Assembly (NCBI RefSeq): GCF_032362555.1 | Contig: NC_083513.1 | Coordinates: 9,548,001-9,612,000 of the forward strand | Length of the DNA: 64,000 bases | Direction: 5' to 3' | Source of the DNA: Amyelois transitella | Taxonomy: Eukaryota > Arthropoda > Insecta > Lepidoptera > Pyralidae | Shown: piece after piece, positions 1-10,556 of the stretch | Numbering within the stretch: the stretch's first letter is position 1 | Layout of the letters: every line of letters begins with the position of its first letter | The notes under the pieces: model-generated | The model's database searches: none | Seen by the model: only the letters and a program-made list of their open reading frames with translations | What the model was told of the DNA's origin: nothing | Made by a program: the position numbers and the translations under genes

Positions 1-436
1 GCCGTAATAAAATGCGCACTGTCGATAACCACGGTAATATACTCCACACGACTCGCTGTGAGGGTCGGAGGACAGCTAAAGGCTAATTTTCCATACTTGT
101 ATCAAAAGAATAGAGGTGAAAAGCCGACGTCATTGTTCGAGGAGATGAGGCGTAGAGTCACGATACCCGACGCGGATGCCGCCGGGGAGATACGATTAGA
201 AAAACAAAAGCCATTGTGTCGCGTGCCGGCCGCATGTGGAGCGTAATACGAGTCTTCATTTTAATTGGAACATTTTTATCTGACACGCAACCTGTCCCGC
301 CGGAGCAACAAAGCGCCATCTCGCCAACTAATTGGCGTGGATGCGCCGCTGACGGGACTGTGAGATAAATGTTATGCCCGTTCAGAAAATTCGCGATGCA
401 TTCATGCCAATTTGATGTTTGTTTTTCTTCTTTTAG
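1..436. other. Upstream sequence of the twin/CNOT6 gene, no exon recognised
   Basis: I see no convincing coding exon here. The leucine-rich repeat part of a CCR4 protein should lie upstream, and this stretch ends in a pyrimidine run and AG acceptor (to 436) that opens the first recognisable exon. An open frame at 58-246 begins without ATG and matches nothing I know. It is probably intron. Confidence 0.5.
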
Positions 437-3400
437 GTATCTTCACAGTGATGTGCTACAACGTTTTGTGCGACAAATATGCAACGAGGCAGATGTACGG
501 CTACTGTCCGAGTTGGGCATTGGAGTGGGACTACCGAAAAAAGGGCATTTTGGATGAGATCAGACATTATTCTGCGGATATCATTAGTTTACAGGTTTGT
601 AGTGTCTTTTTAGAGGCAAACTACATAAATTTTGTAATGTGAGTTTAAATGGACACACAAACATTCAGTACAGCAATTTACAGTTATGTAAATTAGTAAC
701 AATATGAAATTACGCTGAATCGAATTAAAGTTGACAATCTCACTTGTAATAAGAACGTAACAGACATAATCAGTAACTAACCCTAAGGTAATAGTTTAAT
801 ATTTATTACTTTTCTTTCATTTAAATGAAATAAAATGTGTTTATTTCAGGAAGTAGAAACGGATCAGTTCTACAACTTCTTCCTGCCGGAGCTTAAAGGT
901 GACGGCTATGATGGCATCTTCTCGCCGAAATCACGAGCCAAGACCATGTCGGAATCGGAGAGGAAATACGTGGATGGATGCGCCATCTTTTTTAGATCTG
1001 CAAAGTAAGTAATAACATTTTTTTTTGTGTATTTTGATAATAAATAAGTGAGTGACCAAAAGTGTAACTATGATCGATCCAATACGGATTTAGTTTAGTC
1101 AGATGGGAGTCGCTTCGTGTAAGAACCTGACTTATCCAATCCAGGATCCATGGTCAAAGGCATACCCTGGGCTATCTCCAGGGTGTCGGAGGATGCAACC
1201 GGGACTAAAAAACCACGTTCAGCTATTTGGCTTAAAGATAGAATTGAGATGGCCGATTGAGATGGCCTGATTCGACGGCCTCTGTGGCGCAGCGGTAGTA
1301 CGCTTGTCTGTGACACCGGAGGTCCCGGGTTCGAATCCCGGCCAGGGCATGATGAGAAAAGAACTTTTTCTGATTGACCTGGGTCCTGGATGTTTATCTA
1401 TATAAGTACTTATTATAAAATATATTATCGTTGAGTTAGTATCTCGTAACACAAGTCTCGAACTTACTTCGAGGCTAACTCAATCAGTGTAATTTGTCCC
1501 GTATATATTTATTTATATTTATATTTATTTATTCAAATAGTGACAGGTTGTTAGCTCATCGCCTAAAAGAAGAATCCCAAGTATATAAGCCTATCCCTTA
1601 GTCGCCTTTTACGACATCCGTGGAAAGAGATGGAGTGGTCCTATTCTTGCCGGGAACCACACGGCACCATTTTTGTTTCGCTACTTTGAAAATAGCTCAA
1701 TATGCAATTGTCAAGTTTCCAAGTGCGCACACGATCATAAATAATATTAGACCCGATGGCATGGCAGGAAAAAATAGCAGTGACCGAAATAATCGGTGAG
1801 CGCTAACTCTAAATTGCGTTTAGAAATAGTGGCAGGTTGCTAGACCGTGCGATGTAATAGTAGAGGTTTAAGAAATTTCAAGTATCATCTATTTTTTGTT
1901 TTTATTTCGCTACTAAGAATAAAAAAAACCTGCTTTCTAGAAGACAATATATGTATGCCTCTTCTAGAAATTTATAAGCCAATAACTATAATCTAACAAT
2001 GATCAATACGATCTTACTTTTAGTACTTACCGAGTATCTTCAACTGTATCTCCCTTCACTTTATTGTCATTTCAATCTGTTCCAGGTTCTCCTTAGTAAA
2101 AGAGCACCTGATAGAGTTCAACCAACTGGCGATGGCCAACAGCGAGGGTTCTGACAACATGCTGAATCGCGTCATGCCCAAAGACAACATCGGACTGGCA
2201 GCGCTGATCAAAACTAAAGAGGCGGCATGGGAAAATGGTAATACATACATTTATATTTATTCAGTCTGTGGCGACATCTCTACGCCACTCGTCAACAACA
2301 TCAAATCACATAACAACTGTCAATCATCGCGAAGAAATTGACGCGCTCAACCTATAAAAATAGCAGCGAAGTATCTAAGACGCGATTTCAAAGATTTCAC
2401 GGATTGGAGCTATATATACAACCTCCGACACAACATCGTCGGAGCCGCGGTTCCCCAGGCATAACACCTAGCCTGGCGGAAGATTTTCCCTTTGGTGGCG
2501 GTCGAGCCGAATCGAATGTTGTTGACGAGTGGCGTAGAGATGTCGCCACAAGTCTTTTCAAGACTGTTGGCTCTGTCTAGCCCACAAGGGATATAGACGT
2601 GACCATATGTATGTATGTATATTTATGACGCGACTTCGTCCGCGTGGAATAATTCTGGCGGGAACTCCGGTATAAAAAGTAGCCTATATGTTATTCTGGG
2701 TCTTCAACTACCCACATACCAAATTTCATCGTAATCGGTTTAGTAGTTTTTGCGTGAAAGAGTAACAAACATCCATACTGACATTAGTAGGATATAATCT
2801 AGACAATTACATTCGTCCACGGAACGCTTTGGAAACAGCGGGTTAGACAGAGCCAACAGTCTTCAAAATAATGAAAGGTCATCATGGAATTGAGATTCAA
2901 ACTCTGACAGCTTGCTAGCCAACCGCCTTCAAGAGTAATCCTTAAGTTTATTTGCCTTTCTCTTAATCGCCTCTTTGGCATCCATAGAAAAAAAATTGGA
3001 CTGGTCCCATCCTTTAGTGTCGGGAACCACACGGCACTTCATCGTGATGAAAGTAGATGATGATAGAAAATGGTAATTATGCCTGTAATTTATTACCACC
3101 TGCGCCGTGCAGTATGCGAAAGCCATTAGTTATGTTCTCGTTGGGATTATGTATTTATTGTACTTGTTAGTCAACTGTCAGTTGTAGCTTAACTGGTAAG
3201 ATAATGATGTTGTGGTTAGTTCGAATAATCGTTTTTAGGTGTCCCAATTATTTTTTTAAATTCTTTTTTTTTTCTTTTTAGTTTGTTTTGGCACAAACAG
3301 TCAAACAAACATTAATTAGTCGCGAATTAGGCGGACTTTATCTACTTAGTAAAATGCCTGTGTCGGCCAAAGTCCTCTTCTTATATATCGTACAATCTAT

Positions 3401-6400
3401 AAGTGACTCAGGTATCTTATGAACCGTTGTTCGCCTACATTACGTAATATAAAGTTCTTCTAATATGCCGATCTTTTTTTTTTAATAAATAAGTATCAAA
3501 TAAAGTCAAAAAGCTGAACGTGGCTATTCATTCTTTTTAAGACTGTTGGCTCCGTCTAACCCGCAAGGGATATAGACGTGACCGTGTGTATGTAAATATA
3601 ATTTCCTTATTTCGCAGGAATCCCAACCGACTCGTCGATGCTAGGCCAGCCTATACTGGTGTGCACCGCTCACATCCACTGGGACCCTGAGTTTTGTGAC
3701 GTGAAGCTCATACAAACTATGATGCTGAGCAACGAATTGCGCACGATCCTGGACGACTCGGCGAGAACGCTGCGTCTCGCCGGACAGCGGGACAACGTGC
3801 AGCTGTTGCTGTGCGGCGACTTCAACTCGCTGCCCGACAGCGGTGAGTGAGACTTTGTGTAGCAAGCGACAATTTATGTTGCCGTGTGGTTCCCGGTGCT
3901 TTAGTGGAATAGGTCCACTCCGTCTCTTGCCAGCGGATGTCGTAATGGGCTCATACAAACTATGATGCTCAGCAACGATTTGCGCACGATCCTGGACGAC
4001 TCGGCGAGAACGCTGCGTCTCGCCGGACAGCGGGACAACGTGCAGCTGTTGCTGTGCGGCGACTTCAACTCGCTGCCCGACAGCGGTGAGTGAGACTTTG
4101 TGTAGCAAGCGACGATTTATGTTGCCGTGTGGTTCCCGGCGGTTTGATGGAATAGGACCACTCCATCTCTAGCCAGCGGATGTCGTAATGAAGCTCATAC
4201 AAACTATGATGCTGAGCAACGAGCTGCGCACGATCCTGGACGACTCGGCGAGAACCCTGCGTCTCGCCGGACAGCGGGACAACGTGCAGCTGTTGCTGTG
4301 CGGCGACTTCAACTCGCTGCCCGACAGCGGTGAGTGAGATTTTGTGTGGCAAGCGACAATTTATGTTGCCGTGTGGTTCCCGGCGCTTTGATGGAGTAGG
4401 ACCACTCCATCTCTAGCCAGCGGGTGTCGTAATGAAGCTCATACAAACTATGATGCTGAGCAACGAGCTGCGCACGATACTGGACGACTCGGCGAGAACG
4501 CTGCGTCTCGCCGGACAGCGGGACAACGTGCAGCTGTTGCTTTGCGGCGACTTCAACTCGCTGCCCGACAGCGGTGAGTGAGACTTTGTGTGGCAAGCGA
4601 CAATTTATGTTGCCGTGTGGTTCCCGGCGCTTTGATGGAGTAGGACCACTCCATCTCTAGCCAGCGGGTGTCGTAATGAAGCTCATACAAACTATGATGC
4701 TGAGCAACGAGCTGCGCACGATACTGGACGACTCGGCGAGAACGCTGCGTCTCGCCGGACAGCGGGACAACGTGCAGCTGTTGCTGTGCGGCGACTTCAA
4801 CTCGCTGCCCGACAGCGGTGAGTGAGACTTTGTGTGGCAAGCGACAATTTATGTTGCCGTGTGGTTCCCGGCGCTTTGATGGAGTAGGACCACTCCATCT
4901 CTAGCCAGCGGGTGTCGTAATGAAGCTCATACAAACTATGATGCTGAGCAACGAGCTGCGCACGATCCTGGACGACTCGGCGAGAACGCTGCGTCTCGCC
5001 GGACAGCGGGACAACGTGCAGCTGTTGCTGTGCGGCGACTTCAACTCGCTGCCCGACAGCGGTGAGTGAGACTTTGTGTGGCAAGCGACAATTTATGTTG
5101 CCGTGTGGTTCCCGGCGCTTTGATGGAGTAGGACCACTCCATCTCTAGCCAGCGGGTGTCGTAATGAAGCTCATACAAACTATGATGCTGAGCAACGAGC
5201 TGCGCACGATCCTGGACGACTCGGCGAGAACGCTGCGTCTCGCCGGACAGCGGGACAACGTGCAGCTGTTGCTGTGCGGCGACTTCAACTCGCTGCCCGA
5301 CAGCGGTGAGTGAGACTTTGTGTGGCAAGCGACAATTTATGTTGCCGTGTGGTTCCCGGCGCTTTGATGGAATAGGTCCACTCCGTCTCTTGCCAGCGGA
5401 TGTCGTAATGAAGCTCATACAAACTATGATGCTGAGCAACGAGCTGCGCACGATACTGGACGACTCGGCGAGAACGCTGCGTCTCGCCGGACAGCGGGAC
5501 AACGTGCAGCTGTTGCTTTGCGGCGACTTCAACTCGCTGCCCGACAGCGGTGAGTGAGACTTTGTGTAGCAAGCGACAATTTATGTTGCCGTGTGGTTCC
5601 CGGCGCTTTGATGGAGTAGGTCCACTCCGTCTCTTGCCAGCGGATGTCGTAATAAGGGAATGGCTAGCTGGCAAACTTGGGATGCTTCTTGTAGGCGATG
5701 AGCTAGCAACCTGTCATTAATTGAATTTAAATTCCATCACTAAGCCAAATGGTATGATATAGACGTCATTGTATGAATATATATATAATAATAATATATA
5801 TAAATCCTTGCGGGGTAGACAGAGCCAATAGTTTTGAAAAGACTGATAGGCCACGTTCAGGTGTTAGCTGTTTGCCTTAATGAAAAAAATTGAGATTTAA
5901 ATAGTGACAGGTTGCCTTAAAGACGATCCCAAGTTTATAAGCGTATCCTTTAGTCGCCTTTTACGACATCTATGGGAACGAGATGGAGAAGACCTTATTC
6001 TATTGTTTTTTAATGATGCCGTAAACCACACGGCATAGATTCATAATTTTATGTGTTACCTTTGTTTGTTACCGCTTCTTCTGCACTGACGCCTTGGAAG
6101 CGGCACTAAACTTAGTTTTAAGTAATTTATTTGACGTCAACCAATGTTGTTAAACCATACGTTTTGACAATTATTAAGCGATATGAGGTATCCTATATAA
6201 TAATGAATAAAAAATTTGAATTAGAATTTTGTTTATATAATCAGAACAGTATGAAAATAAAAAGCATTTTTTTTTTTTCACAGGAGTAGTAGAGTTCCTG
6301 TCGTCTGGCCGCGTGTCCTCCGAGCACCGCGACTTCAAGGAGCTGGGCTACGCGGCGTCCCTCCGCCGGATGCCGGGCTCCGAGCACGAGTTCACGCACA

Positions 6401-8160
6401 CCTTCAAACTGGCGTCCGCGTACAGCGAGGACATCATGCCCTATACCAATTATACGTGAGTAACATACATACATACATACATACATGTAATCAGGTCTAT
6501 ATCCCTTGCGGGGTAGACAGAGCCAACTGTCTTGAAAAGTCTTATCGGTCACGTTCAGCTATTTGGCTTTAAGATAGAATTGAGATTCAAATAGTGCTAG
6601 GTTGCTAGCCCATCGCCTAAAAGAAGAATCCCAAGTATGTAAGCCTATCCCTTAGTCGCCTTTTACGACATCCATGGGAAAGAGATGGAGTGGTTCCATT
6701 CTTTTTTGTATTAGTGCCAGGAACCACACGGCACTACGTGAGTGAATTACTATAATGAAAAAAGAGATTTAAGACCCGTTCGCCGTGTGGTTCCCGTCAC
6801 AAAATATAGAATAGGACCACTCCAGCTCTTTCCTATGGATGTCGTGAAAGGCGACTAAGGGATAGGCTTACAAACTTGGGATTCTTTTTTAGGCGATGGG
6901 TTAGCAATCTGTCACTATTTGAATCTCAATTCTATCATTAAGCCAAATAGCTGAACGTGGCCATTCAGTCTTTTCAAGACTGTGGGCTCTGTCTACCCCG
7001 CAAGGGATATAGACGTGACCATATGTATGTATGTTTAAGATCCCCTCCATTACTTTCCCATGGATGACGCGTTGCGCTAATCTGCGCTGTCTAACATTAC
7101 CGATGCGACTTATAAATGTGGTAGTACTGTTCACCTTGTGGTGTTTTATACTTAGAAATTAATTTTATAAAAAAACAAGCTGTCCCGGCAAACGTTGTTT
7201 TGCCATATAAATAATTTTTAAGAAATTTCTAGTTTTAAAAAAAGTTAAAAGTGGACATCCCTTATCAATAAAGGGTATGAAAAATAGATGTTAGCCGATT
7301 CTCAGACCTACTGAATATGCATGCAAAATTTGATTAAAATCAGTAAAGCCGTTTCGGAGGTGTACGGAGACAACCATTGTGACACGAGAATTTTATATAT
7401 AAGATTATTTATACGAACTTTGCGAGAAGTATAATTTTTTGTTTGTTTGTAATATGTTTATTGCGCAGAAATTTACACAGTTACAAGAAATAGTACATAT
7501 TTATAAAATAAACAAACTCTTCAGCTTTATTATATTGATATAGATCTATATATAAACTTGTTAATAAATTTGAGTATAATATTGACATTAACACGTTTCA
7601 GGTTCGACTTCAAGGGCATAATCGACTACATCTTTTATAGTAAACAGTCGATGACGCCACTTGGTCTCCTCGGGCCTCTGTCGCAGGACTGGTTCAGGGA
7701 GCACAAGGTGGTTGGTTGCCCACACCCTCACATACCATCAGGTGAGTGGTTCTTTGAAGTAATTATTACGTTGATTGTTCATAAACTCATTAAAGTTATT
7801 TAATTGTTGACAGCTGTCAAAGTGACATCTTATTTTTTTTTTCATTTGTTTTTTTTTTATAATTGGGCTAACACCTTTTGTTTTTATGGATAACTTAGCA
7901 CTTGTTTGACAATATGAAGGTTGGGATCCAGTGAGACTTCATTCGGCAATCGCTCGGGTTTCTCTGTCTTTACCTTTTTTGATCATAGTGGTTGTCCATA
8001 CTTCGACTTCTTCGTTAGTAAACTTTACTCGCGAGCAATAGCTAGTATTGAATAAATAAAACACAATAAATCCTCGACAGATCACTTCCCGCTGCTGGTG
8101 GAGCTGGAGATGTGCCCGAGCACGAGCGGCAACTCCAACGGTCTGATCGGGCGCAGGTAG
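437..8160 (+). CDS. twin: CCR4-NOT complex subunit 6-like deadenylase (twin/CCR4), 5'-partial
   Basis: This encodes the 3'-5' poly(A) exonuclease of the cytoplasmic CCR4-NOT complex, which shortens mRNA tails. Seven exons join in phase: 437-594, 850-1004, 2086-2237, 3618-3842, 6284-6455, 7602-7741 and 8081-8160 (stop TAG). They give about 359 residues covering the whole endonuclease/exonuclease/phosphatase domain. The frame opens with FTVMCYNVLCDKYATRQ, as in CNOT6. Expected active-site residues are visible: Glu in SLQEVE, Asp and Asn in CGDFNSLPDS, Asp in GIIDYIFYS and His in PSDHF. The leucine-rich repeat N-terminus is outside the window. The intron after exon 4 holds seven more tandem copies of the exon 3' part plus two inverted SINE pairs. 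Identity is very secure; only the use of the extra copies is unclear. Confidence 0.95.
1098..1252 (+). mobile_element. LINE 3'-end fragment followed by SINE piece
   Basis: The segment around cttcgtgtaagaacctgac recurs in diverged form at 60425-60500, which marks it as an interspersed repeat. It is followed at 1213-1252 by a piece of the (TATG)n SINE. It lies in twin intron 2. Confidence 0.5.
1277..1525 (+). mobile_element. tRNA-headed SINE
   Basis: The head resembles a tRNA gene, with an A box (TGGCGCAGCGG) and B box (GGTTCGAATCC) and no intron. It is followed by a non-tRNA body and an ATTTATTT-type tail. Further copies lie at 37864 and, on the minus strand, at 53990. The body after the head, shared between copies, shows it is a SINE and not a working tRNA gene. 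Confidence 0.8.
1532..1667 (-). mobile_element. (TATG)n SINE, partial
   Basis: It carries the head half of the commonest SINE of this window. Orientation is set by the gccgtgtggttccc head and the (TATG)n tail; here the complement ends at the head. Confidence 0.8.
2267..2550 (+). mobile_element. Fold-back LTR copy with 34-bp inverted ends
   Basis: The body matches the LTR found at 62863 and 63587, including ttggagctatatata and the CACCTAGCCTGG block. The usual right end is replaced by the exact reverse complement of its own first 34 bases (2267-2300 against 2517-2550). It lies in twin intron 3, right beside a SINE tail. Confidence 0.85.
2551..2620 (+). mobile_element. (TATG)n SINE, 3' part
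   Basis: This is the SINE end from agtcttttcaagactg through gatatagacgtgacc to the ATGT tail. It abuts the fold-back LTR directly. Confidence 0.75.
2626..2797 (+). mobile_element. Non-LTR retrotransposon 3' end
   Basis: It has the arrangement widespread in Lepidoptera: cgacttcgtccgcgtgg near the start, then caaatttcatc and gtttttgcgtgaaagag near the end. No coding part is present. Confidence 0.65.
2836..3037 (-). mobile_element. (TATG)n SINE, diverged
   Basis: The full body is recognisable from gtagacagagcc-like sequence to the ggaaccacacggcac end, with many changes. It is intronic in twin. Confidence 0.75.
3511..3597 (+). mobile_element. (TATG)n SINE, 3' part
   Basis: The tail portion (aagctgaacgtgg to gatatagacgtgacc) lies just before the acceptor of twin exon 4. 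Confidence 0.7.
3702..5652 (+). repeat. 244-bp tandem array, eight copies of exon 4 3' part plus SINE piece
   Basis: The unit runs from inside exon 4 of twin, across its GTGAGT donor, into the 5' part of a SINE. It recurs eight times with the same landmark at 3706, 3949, 4193, 4437, 4681, 4925, 5169 and 5413, so the period is 244 (243 once). Copy 1 belongs to the true exon. Every copy keeps the CGDFNSLPDS coding block and the donor. Copies differ at a few bases (for example atcctgg or atactgg, and ttgctttgc or ttgctgtgc), so it is not a simple assembly echo. The last copy runs on into the rest of the SINE, which shows the SINE was in the intron before the amplification. Confidence 0.95.
5397..5549 (+). 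other. Possible extra exon (copy 8 of the array), 153 nt, phase 1-1
   Basis: A pyrimidine run ending in ccgtctcttgccag, supplied by the SINE, precedes an open stretch up to the normal GTGAGT donor. Its length is 153 nt, and both ends are phase 1, the same as the flanking introns, so inclusion would add 51 residues without shifting frame. Copies 3-7 have the same structure. Copy 2 lacks one base and would meet a stop. Whether any copy is spliced cannot be told from the sequence. Confidence 0.35.
5585..5790 (+). mobile_element. (TATG)n SINE, source of the array's intron part
   Basis: This copy begins inside the last array unit and continues through the SINE body to a degenerate AT tail. It shows where the SINE piece inside the 244-bp unit came from. 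It stands tail to tail with the next copy. Confidence 0.8.
5804..6036 (-). mobile_element. (TATG)n SINE
   Basis: A complement-strand copy running from ccttgcggggtagacagagcc to ccacacggca. Together with the preceding copy it makes an inverted pair. Confidence 0.8.
6062..6232 (+). mobile_element. Interspersed repeat 3' end, also at 49540
   Basis: A near-identical block of about 160 bp, starting at gttaccgcttcttctgcac and ending in an AATAAA and TTGAA-rich tail, recurs at 49540-49713. The tail suggests a non-LTR element or SINE end. Confidence 0.75.
6462..6735 (-). mobile_element. (TATG)n SINE, full length
   Basis: An intact copy, (CATA)n tail first, in the twin intron that begins at 6456. It stands head to head with the copy at 6782. 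Confidence 0.9.
6782..7034 (+). mobile_element. (TATG)n SINE, full length
   Basis: An intact copy from gccgtgtggttccc to (ATGT)n, separated from the inverted copy by only about 46 bp. Confidence 0.9.
7175..7408 (+). mobile_element. Non-LTR retrotransposon 3' end
   Basis: It begins at acaagctgtcccggcaaacg and includes caaaatttgattaaaatcag and gagacaaccattgtgac, a layout typical of lepidopteran LINE tails. No open frame survives. Confidence 0.6.
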
Positions 8161-10532
8161 CAGCCGCGCCGCGACGCCGCCCGCGCGCCCCGCCGCACGC
8201 GCACCCGCGACGCACGCTAACCGGCCAACTCTAACTGCCAACATCTGATTACCATCTCTGATTGGTAAGCTTCGATCAGCATCTCAGTAGGCTAGTTGAC
8301 GGGTATTTTTCAAAGTTGGTCCTAAATAATTAATATTTGTTGAAACTTTAAAAAAATATATGTTTGATTACAATTTTTAAATACCTTCCTGTAAAGGCTC
8401 AAAAATTTATTTAAAATTTTACTATGTAAAAACTAACGAAAACGCTGTCTGTCATGTTAGTATTATAAACAAGCATTTGGCTTGTCATTATGATCAGTGA
8501 CTTGTTTTGTTTACATACAATTTCTTTTGTTTACATTTAGAGTGACGTCAAAAGCACATTTTTGAAATGAGATACCTAAATTAATCTCGCGCTTTTAATT
8601 ATTAAAATTGATATATTTTGATTTTCTGAGCTTAATACAATAGAAAATATTCATTGAATATATGAAATTAATTATGGGTCAAGTAGCCTATTGGGTAAGC
8701 TTCGATGCGTCAATCTGAAATGGGTGAATTATTGTGAATATTAACATCGAAGATGTTAATCTCAAGTGATGTGCTTTGTTTCTCATCTCAAACGGCTGTT
8801 CTTCGACAAATGATATTTTTAATAATATGAGATTACAATCAATTGACATTTCAATTTTACCTGCCGAACATAGAAAAATGTAATATTGGCCTAGGTAAAC
8901 ACGACGAGGGTTTTGCCTAATTTCACACTAGATGTCAGCACTTAAGCATGAAGTGTTGCCATTGTTCGAACTGACATTTCCCACCATTTTTCAAATGGCG
9001 ATGACAACAATACAGTATTGACAATTGGAATAACGCAATCTGGTGGTAGAAATTATAGTAAAAGTCCTTGTTTTGTTTTAATATGGACAAGTGACATTTT
9101 GTAGATACATGTTGAACGCTGACAATTTGTATAATATGATCTTTTAAACCACTTAGTTATATTAAATGGTGGACGACCAACTGCTTTGATTAAGTCTTAC
9201 ACATATACAGTTCAGCTGATCAAATATTTATCTTCCATATTTTTATTGTATCACATTTAATTATTTTCAAAATTGAACATTGAGTTAGCTGTCTGAAATT
9301 GCCTATGTTCAGAATAGTCTATAATAAATCAAACTTATCTCACTCTACTGAGATGTCGCTAGCATCGAAACGATTAAACAAAGCGGTTGTATTTAATTTT
9401 TAGCTGCCAATTCTGATAAATTTGCGATTCTGTGACGTCAAAACGTTCGAAACCTACGCCATTAGCATTAGATATTGTTAATGTATAATTGAATTGAACA
9501 ATATTTCAATGATATGTGATAAATATGTTATGAAAATAAAAAAAAACTTGATAGCTTAATTTTAAGCTAAAGAAAAAAAATAATTTTATTTTTTTTCTAA
9601 TCTTATTATTTACAAATTAACTCTTAATTTTAGGGCGAAATCAAACATATTTGTCACATTTAAATGTCAATATAACAATGTCGGGATGGATAGGTTCTCT
9701 CTTCACTGGATTGAAAAAAATATTTGTGTGTTTTACACAACTTGTTTTGTTAATGTGACTTTTTGACTTGTGTAAATATTATTTTGCTCAAAAGTATTAA
9801 TCTGTGACTATAGTATATGTATGTACTATATGTATATATAGTATAGTTACTTAGCTTTGATTCTGATAATTTTATGACTTGCAATATGTATTTTTGATAT
9901 CCAGTGATCAGGGAACAATTCAAAAGTAATAAAGGGACTTATAAAATATGAACGAGTTATAGTTGTTAGTAAAAAGTGCGTTCCATTAAATATATTTTTA
10001 ACATGGGCCTATAATTAATCAGCGTTCCCAAAACTAATTTAAGTTGATTTAATGAAACGCACTATGGAATGGTATGTAAGACGGCACAAAGATTAATAGA
10101 TGCACATGTTTTTCGGTGACTTTTAATACGATCCTGATTATGTAAAGAAATAAAATCGGTTCAAAAAATTTATGAATGAAAATACATTCTGACCTACGCT
10201 TATTGTGTCAATAACATTTTGATGAATTTGAAATTAAAATCGAGAAAAATATTTTTCCATTCTAGTTTGTCGGCAGATTAAAGTTTAGTTTTTGATGTGT
10301 AGTATACAGTTGAGGAATATCGCATGAGTGAGAATCGACTGCGAAAGTTAGTAATTGTTGCGTGAACGTGATTTTATCGCGGACTCCGTTCCGATTGGTT
10401 AGTACAAATATTTTTTCGGTTTAAAATAAGGTGTATACTAATTGTAAGGTGATGAGTAATGTTGGACATTTTTATCTTTTTGACCCGCTCATAATTGATA
10501 CATGTAAAAATAATAGTCATTTGCCTTATTAG

Positions 10533-10556
10533 ACATTTCGTATATATACGAAATGT
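10533..10556. repeat. Perfect 24-bp palindrome
   Basis: ACATTTCGTATA is followed directly by its reverse complement. It lies in the putative twin 3' UTR. Confidence 0.9.

Noticed and set aside
1277-1349. tRNA gene (A and B boxes present); also 37864-37937
   Set aside because: The same head with the same non-tRNA body recurs in dispersed copies, so these are SINE heads.
3702-5652. CRISPR-like array
   Set aside because: The whole 244-bp unit repeats without unique spacers, and the genome is eukaryotic.
3641-5674. Repeated minus-strand open frames of 95-163 codons
   Set aside because: They are the antisense shadow of the exon array; repetition of a GC-rich exon keeps them open.
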